Source: Arsenophonus sp964026495 (lineage in GTDB: Bacteria > Pseudomonadota > Gammaproteobacteria > Enterobacterales > Enterobacteriaceae). Taken from it: a stretch of 64,000 bases of DNA. The DNA lies in the NCBI RefSeq assembly GCF_964026495.1, contig NZ_OZ032148.1, positions 806,001-870,000 on the forward strand, in the 5' to 3' direction. The position numbers and the translations under genes are program-made. Within the stretch, counting starts at the first letter, position 1; every line of letters starts with the position of its first letter. The notes below the pieces were generated by a model. It was given only the letters and a program-made list of their open reading frames with translations, was not told the origin of the DNA and did no database searches. Of the stretch, positions 59,215 to 64,000 are shown one piece after another.

Positions 59215-60162
59215 TTACTTTAGAAAAGTATTTATATCATTACAATTTATTTTATTGACTTTTACCGGCATTCCAGAACGTCGTGCAACAACTTCATCAA
59301 CTAATTTTTTATCAATATCTTCTTGCTCTAAAAAAAATTTAAACTCATCACTGTATACTAATGGCATTGTTTGTGGATCATCGTACTCTGTTTTTGATAA
59401 TGGTTGATGTACTTCTATATAATAACTACCATCAGATTCTTTATGATATTTAATAGGTTCATCAATTACTTGTACACGGGTTCCTAAAGGAATAGAATGA
59501 AATAATGTTTTTATATCTTCGGATCTCAAACGAATACATCCAGAACTAACACGTAATCCAATACCAAAATTGGCATTAGTACCATGAATAAGATATTGTC
59601 CTTTATCATAAGATAAGCGTAAAGCATAAAGTCCCATGGGGTTATCAACTCCAGGAGGTAAAACATCTGGCAAAATCACCCCATCCATAGCATAACGTTT
59701 ACGAATATCAGATGTAGGAGTCCAAGTAGGATTCTTAATCAATTGATTTACAGTAGTTAACATTGTAGGTGTATCAGCTCCTAATTGACCAATACCAATT
59801 GGATAAACAATAACTTTATTTATATTTTTAGGAAAATAATATAATCTTAATTCTGGTAAATTAATAACAATTCCATCATGTTTCGTTGCTGGCAATAACA
59901 TTTGTGATGGAATGATTAATGTATTTCCAGCTTTAGGCAAATAGGGATCTGTTCCTGGATTAGCTTCTAACATAGCAAGCATACCTATATGAAACTCTGT
60001 TGCAATCGCTTCTAATGTTCGACCATCACTGGGAATAGTATAATTAATATTCTCACCAATTAAGTGCGTAGTCGTAGATGGTAAAAGATATTCAGTAGCA
60101 CTAATATTTACCATAATACTATGTAAAGCCCATAAAATGATAAAAAATAATTTCTTTTTCAT
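59215..60162 (-). CDS. L,D-transpeptidase (ErfK/YbiS/YnhG family)
   Basis: Periplasmic cysteine transpeptidase acting on peptidoglycan. It has a signal peptide (about 1-22), a LysM-like N-terminal domain (about 38-88, YTIPSDGRTLEAIATEF and LIIPSQ) and a YkuD catalytic domain (about 95-230) with HGTNANFGIGLRVSSGCIRL, including the active cysteine and arginine. Length 315. By position between lpp and sufE it corresponds to E. coli ynhG/ldtE (334 residues). By chemistry it could equally be the Lpp-anchoring type (LdtA/B/C); as possibly the only enzyme of its family here, it may do both jobs. The C-terminal 85 residues follow the family pattern. Confidence 0.9.
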   Translation of the reverse strand: MKKKLFFIILWALHSIMVNISATEYLLPSTTTHLIGENINYTIPSDGRTLEAIATEFHIGMLAMLEANPGTDPYLPKAGNTLIIPSQMLLPATKHDGIVINLPELRLYYFPKNINKVIVYPIGIGQLGADTPTMLTTVNQLIKNPTWTPTSDIRKRYAMDGVILPDVLPPGVDNPMGLYALRLSYDKGQYLIHGTNANFGIGLRVSSGCIRLRSEDIKTLFHSIPLGTRVQVIDEPIKYHKESDGSYYIEVHQPLSKTEYDDPQTMPLVYSDEFKFFLEQEDIDKKLVDEVVARRSGMPVKVNKINCNDINTFLK

Positions 60163-60248
60163 ATATGTTTTTTAAAAAAAATATATTAAATAATACTTCT
60201 CGTAACTTTTTGATAACATAAATTATTCAAAATATTTAAGATCTTAAG

Positions 60249-60665
60249 TTAGATAATTTTCTTAGTTCGTTGAAGGATAGTTTTAATAATAGCATATAGC
60301 CCTTGACTACGTGATGGTGTTAAATGTTGCTCTAATGATAATTTTTTAAAAAAATTTTTGGTATTTATATTTAAAATTTCTTGTCCAGTTTTATTTTGAA
60401 AAATAATTATTATAAGTGCAATTAAACCTTTAACAATAGCTGAATCACTATCACCTAAAAATTGAATTTTACCATCAATATCAACGTTCATAACAATCCA
60501 TACCTGACTTTGACAACCTGTAATTTTATTTTTAGATTTTTTTTGTTCATCAGTTAAAGGTAATAATTTTTCTCCTAATTCAATCAAATAAAGATAACGT
60601 TCTTCCCAATTTTTACAACGCAAAAAATTACATAACAATTTATTTTTATCAGGTAAGCTAGACAT
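60249..60665 (-). CDS. sufE: Cysteine desulfurase sulfur acceptor SufE
   Basis: Accepts persulfide sulfur from SufS and passes it to SufB. The acceptor cysteine lies in KITGCQSQVWI (about residue 51). KNWEERYLYLIELG and the C-terminal HLTPSRSQGLYAII are the family blocks. The length of 138 equals E. coli SufE. It follows sufS by 33 bp, keeping the end of the sufABCDSE order. Confidence 0.94.
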   Translation of the reverse strand: MSSLPDKNKLLCNFLRCKNWEERYLYLIELGEKLLPLTDEQKKSKNKITGCQSQVWIVMNVDIDGKIQFLGDSDSAIVKGLIALIIIIFQNKTGQEILNINTKNFFKKLSLEQHLTPSRSQGLYAIIKTILQRTKKII

Positions 60666-60698
60666 TATTTTACTCTTATGTATGCTCTAATACATTCA

Positions 60699-61955
60699 TT
60701 AGTTTAATAATTTTTCAATATGTTGCAAAATTTCTATCAAAAAATCGATTTCTTCTTTTTTTGTATAAATAGCTAAAGAAATCCGACACATTGCTGGTAC
60801 TTTATAAAAATCCATCAATGGTAATGTACAATGATGACCTGTTCGTATTGCTATAGCGTAATTATCTAAGAGAGTTCCTACATCATAAGCATGATGATTA
60901 CCTAAATTAAAAGCAACAACTCCTTGACGTTCATCAGAACCATAAATATGTAAAGAATTAACTTTTTTTAAAGAAAATATAGTATATCGCATTAATTCAC
61001 TTTCATATTTATATATTTCTGCATAACCGATATTATTAACATAACGCAAAGCTTCACCTAAACCTATGATACTAACAATATTAGGAGTACCAGCTTCAAA
61101 ACGCCATGGTGTTTTTTCATAAGTAATATTAAGTATGGGTGATTTTTTTAAATTCATATGTACAGTATTAACCATAGCACCACCACCTTCCCAAGGTGGT
61201 AAATTATCTAATAAAGACTTTTTACCATATAAAATACCAATACCAGTAGGTCCATATAATTTATGTGCTGAAAAAACATAAAAATCACAATCTAATTCTT
61301 GCACATCAACAATATTATGAATAATACCTTGTGCACCATCAATTAAAATTGATAATTTTGCTGTTTTTTTTTCTGCACATTTTCTTGCATAATTAATAAT
61401 ATCTTTCACTGGATTTAAAGTACCTAAAATATTAGACATATGTGTAAAAGATAAAAATTTTGTTTTACTATCAATTAATTTGTCTAATTTTTCAAAAATT
61501 AATTTACCATTTTTATTTATAGGTAATACGCGAATATTAAAACCAATTTTCATTGCAAGCAAATGCCATGGAACAATATTAGAATGATGTTCCATTTGAC
61601 TAATAATAATATTATCTCCTGATTTAATAAAAGTATGTGCATAACTATTAGCAACTAAATTTATACCTTCAGTTGTTCCTTTCACAAAAATAATTTCTTC
61701 AACAGCAGAAGCATTAATAAAATTAGCTACTTCTTTACGAATATTTTCTACCATAATTGTTGCATCAGTACTCAAAGTATGAATACCTCGATGTATAGCA
61801 GAATAATGTTCAGAAAGAAAAATACGTTCTTTTTCTATTACTTGAATAGGTTTTTGTGCACTAGCAGCACTATCTAAATAAACCAATCGTTTACCATTTA
61901 TAATTTTTGCTAACATAGGAAAATCTTTACGAATAGATTCTACTGAAAATGCCAT
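60699..61955 (-). CDS. sufS: Cysteine desulfurase SufS
   Basis: PLP enzyme that removes sulfur from cysteine for Fe-S cluster assembly. FPMLAKIINGKRLVYLDSAA is the N-terminus. SQMEHHSNIVPW supplies the histidine stacking on PLP, FSAHKLYGPTGIG the PLP lysine, and AIRTGHHCTLPLMDFY the active cysteine of group II desulfurases. The length of 418 is slightly above E. coli (406). In enterics sufD is directly upstream; here 675 bp of non-coding DNA replaces it. Confidence 0.95.
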   Translation of the reverse strand: MAFSVESIRKDFPMLAKIINGKRLVYLDSAASAQKPIQVIEKERIFLSEHYSAIHRGIHTLSTDATIMVENIRKEVANFINASAVEEIIFVKGTTEGINLVANSYAHTFIKSGDNIIISQMEHHSNIVPWHLLAMKIGFNIRVLPINKNGKLIFEKLDKLIDSKTKFLSFTHMSNILGTLNPVKDIINYARKCAEKKTAKLSILIDGAQGIIHNIVDVQELDCDFYVFSAHKLYGPTGIGILYGKKSLLDNLPPWEGGGAMVNTVHMNLKKSPILNITYEKTPWRFEAGTPNIVSIIGLGEALRYVNNIGYAEIYKYESELMRYTIFSLKKVNSLHIYGSDERQGVVAFNLGNHHAYDVGTLLDNYAIAIRTGHHCTLPLMDFYKVPAMCRISLAIYTKKEEIDFLIEILQHIEKLLN

Positions 61956-62630
61956 ATTAAATCTCTGATAACAAATTAATTAATAACATTCGTGATATGT
62001 GTTTTAGTTAAAAATTATTGACAATATCTATTGATATAAATAAAAGATGATTCAGATATTATTTATATTTTTAATATCAATATTCAAAAAATTTACGTAT
62101 ATATTATAAATTAATTTATATATTTAAAATATTTATTATATTTGAGTATACAGTATTACTTTTAAAGTATTAATCAATATAATTTTAAATAAAATGACTC
62201 GGTTTCTTTTCTTAAGAGAAAATATATTTTTTATAATTTAAATTATTATAATTAATATTTTTACTTATCAAAAATATTTTTTTATAAAAAAAGCTTTTAC
62301 ATACTTAATGAATATCAAATTTAATCAACAAAATACTCAAAAAAAATAAAACATATCATTCAGTAATTAATACAAGCAAAAATTTTTATATGATAAGTAT
62401 TTCTACAAAGGATTTAGGAAATTATTTTAATTTTTAATATATTAAAAATTAATGTTATTTATAATTTACTTTAATATCTTTTAAAAAAACATCTATTGAC
62501 AAAAATAAAAATAACAATTTTTTGTTGTTACAGATAACTATAAATAAAAATCAAAAAACAAAAAACACAACGGGATTATTAATGAAATAAAATAAAATTT
62601 ATTAATTAGATTTTTTCAAATACATTATTT
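61956..62630. other. Spacer in the place of sufD
   Basis: In enterics a roughly 1.27-kb sufD lies between sufC and sufS. Here 675 bp of A/T-rich DNA with stops in all frames contain no recognisable SufD fragment on either strand. The gene has been deleted or eroded beyond recognition. Confidence 0.65.
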
Positions 62631-63377
62631 TTAAATTTTATCAATAAGCCATCCGTAACCTTGTGATTCTAATTTCTTTGCCAATTTAAAATCACCAGAT
62701 TTAATTATATTACCTTCATATAATACGTGTACAAAATCAGGTTTTATATAATCCAAAATACGTTGATAATGAGTAATAATTATAAAAGACCGATCTAAAG
62801 TACGTAATATATTCACTCCATTTGCAACTATTTTTAATGCATCAATATCAAGACCTGAATCAGTTTCATCTAAAATACATAATACAGGTTCTAAAAGAAA
62901 CATTTGTAAAATATCATTTCTTTTTTTTTCACCACCAGAAAAACCTACATTTACTGATCTATCTAATAAATCTTCAGTCATGTTAAGAATATGCATTTTA
63001 TCTTCAATAAAATCCTGAAACTCACATCTATCCAACAATTCTTGTTTACGATATTTTCTCACTGCATTAACAGCTGTTTGTAAAAATAACTTATTAGTAA
63101 CACCAGGAATTTCTACTGGATACTGAAATGCTACAAATATACCCTCTCCAGCACGTTCTTCAGGAGATAATTCAAGCAAATTTTTATTTTTAAAAAAAAT
63201 TTCACCCTTATCTATTTTGTATTCATCACGTCCTGCTAAAGTTGAAGACAATGTACTTTTTCCTGATCCATTAGGTCCCATCAAAGCATGTATTTCACCT
63301 ACTTTTACTTCTAGATTTATTTCTTTGAGAATGGTGGTACCTTGAACACTAACATTCAAATTTTTAATACTCAACAT
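62631..63377 (-). CDS. sufC: Fe-S cluster assembly ATPase SufC
   Basis: ABC-type ATPase that powers the SufB scaffold. Walker A MGPNGSGKSTLSSTLAGRDEY, Q-loop VAFQYPVEIPG, signature VGFSGGEKKRNDILQM, Walker B CILDETDSGLDIDAL and the H-loop ITHYQRIL are all intact. The length of 248 equals E. coli SufC. It starts 44 bp after sufB. Its usual complex partner SufD is missing in the expected place. Confidence 0.95.
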   Translation of the reverse strand: MLSIKNLNVSVQGTTILKEINLEVKVGEIHALMGPNGSGKSTLSSTLAGRDEYKIDKGEIFFKNKNLLELSPEERAGEGIFVAFQYPVEIPGVTNKLFLQTAVNAVRKYRKQELLDRCEFQDFIEDKMHILNMTEDLLDRSVNVGFSGGEKKRNDILQMFLLEPVLCILDETDSGLDIDALKIVANGVNILRTLDRSFIIITHYQRILDYIKPDFVHVLYEGNIIKSGDFKLAKKLESQGYGWLIDKI

Positions 63378-63421
63378 TGCCTAATCCTTTAAAGAAACCA
63401 GTATTTTTTTTATAAAAACTA

Positions 63422-64000
63422 TTAACCAATACTTTTTTCTAAACTAATCGCTAATAATTTTTGTGCTTCAACAGCAAATTCTAGTGGTAATTTAGAAAAA
63501 ACATCCTTACAAAAACCATTGACGATCATAGAAATTGCATTTTCTTCACTGATACCCCGTTGCAAAAAATAAAAAAGTTGCTCTTCGCCAATACGAGATG
63601 TAGTAGCTTCATGCTCTAACTTTGCATTATGATTTTTAACTTCTATATAAGGAAATGTATGTGCACCGCATTCTTTTCCAATTAACATAGAATCACATCT
63701 AGTATAATTTCTAGAATTTTCTGCACTAGGTAATATTTTTACTAAACCGCGATAACTATTTTGACTTCGACCAGATGAAATCCCTTTAGAAATAATAGTA
63801 GAACTAGTATTTTTACCAATATGAATCATCTTCGTTCCAGTATCTGCTTGTTGTATACCATTGGTTAATGCAACAGAAAAAAATTCACCAACTGAATTAT
63901 CTCCTTGCAAAATTACACTAGGATATTTCCAAGTAATAGCTGATCCTGTTTCAGACTGTGTCCATGACATTTTAGAATTTCTACCTTTACATAAAGCACG
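63422..64000 (-). CDS. sufB: Fe-S cluster scaffold SufB (C-terminal part, cut by window end)
   Basis: Scaffold on which new Fe-S clusters are built. The frame runs past the right edge of the window: codons beyond the ATG at 63970 still read RALCKGRNSKMSWTQSETGS, matching internal SufB sequence, so that ATG is not the start and the N-terminal portion lies outside. About 192 residues, roughly the last 40 percent, are visible. They include LQGDNSVGEFFSVALTN, RNYTRCDSMLIGKECGAHTF with the sulfur-accepting cysteines, and LEHEATTSRIGEEQLFY with the His/Glu pair of the cluster site. It is followed by sufC. Confidence 0.95.
   Translation of the reverse strand, partial: RALCKGRNSKMSWTQSETGSAITWKYPSVILQGDNSVGEFFSVALTNGIQQADTGTKMIHIGKNTSSTIISKGISSGRSQNSYRGLVKILPSAENSRNYTRCDSMLIGKECGAHTFPYIEVKNHNAKLEHEATTSRIGEEQLFYFLQRGISEENAISMIVNGFCKDVFSKLPLEFAVEAQKLLAISLEKSIG

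Noticed and set aside
63422..63970. A complete 182-residue SufB-like protein starting at ATG 63970
   Set aside because: The frame continues upstream with typical internal SufB sequence to the window edge, so the ATG is internal.

Overview
The window is about two-thirds coding and very AT-rich, with single-copy housekeeping genes separated by spacers of up to about 1.4 kb that contain almost nothing but A and T. There are no transposases, prophage genes, CRISPR arrays or toxin systems. Every protein is clearly gammaproteobacterial and most are close to the E. coli length. This is the profile of a genome-reduced enterobacterial insect symbiont. A complete bioA/bioBFCD biotin block, pdxH, folE, a full yfeABCD (sit-like) Mn/Fe importer and an intact envelope set (lpp, an L,D-transpeptidase, nlpD, ftsB) point to a vitamin-provisioning symbiont of a blood-feeding insect. 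An Arsenophonus-type symbiont of a hippoboscid fly is my best guess; this is inference from gene content and was not tested by any search.

Layout: 0.5-9.3 kb carries dedA and mutS, then nlpD, surE, ispF, ispD and ftsB on the minus strand. This is the enteric mutS-rpoS-nlpD-pcm-surE-truD-ispF-ispD-ftsB block with rpoS, pcm and truD reduced to spacer. 10.4-18.6 kb is the thrS-infC-rpmI-rplT-pheS-pheT-ihfA translation block, with the AUU start of infC preserved. 20.0-23.6 kb is the tight yfeABCD operon, followed by a DASS-type dicarboxylate transporter. 25.7-33.9 kb holds gnd, dcd, a frameshifted udk, metG and folE. 35.2-37.2 kb has rhtA and sseA. 38-45.2 kb is ybhL, bioD-C-F-B, divergent bioA, and pgl. 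46.1-48.2 kb is tRNA-Val, gltX and tRNA-Ala in the enteric order, then dusA and hemB. 52.1-64 kb is tyrS, pdxH, rnt, pykF, lpp, an L,D-transpeptidase, sufE, sufS, (sufD absent), sufC and the C-terminal part of sufB, which runs off the window end.

How it works together: the retained genes cover translation (five aminoacyl-tRNA synthetases, IF3, L20, L35, tRNA modification), cofactor supply (biotin, folate entry step, pyridoxal phosphate, heme precursor, MEP isoprenoids, Fe-S assembly), pentose phosphate and lower glycolysis steps (pgl, gnd, pykF), metal import, and a cell wall anchored to an outer membrane. Operons under pressure (bio, yfe, pheST) stay compact with overlapping ends, while everything else has drifted apart.

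Most notable observations: threonyl-tRNA synthetase has lost all four residues of its proofreading site although PheRS keeps its own; udk is broken by one base in an eight-T run, a possible case of slippage rescue; sufD is missing between sufS and sufC; tRNA-Val no longer encodes CCA; the lpp promoter region is recognisably conserved; and the spacers contain many perfect two-copy tandem duplications of 12-24 bp, a likely mechanism of spacer growth. I found no convincing novel multi-gene system.
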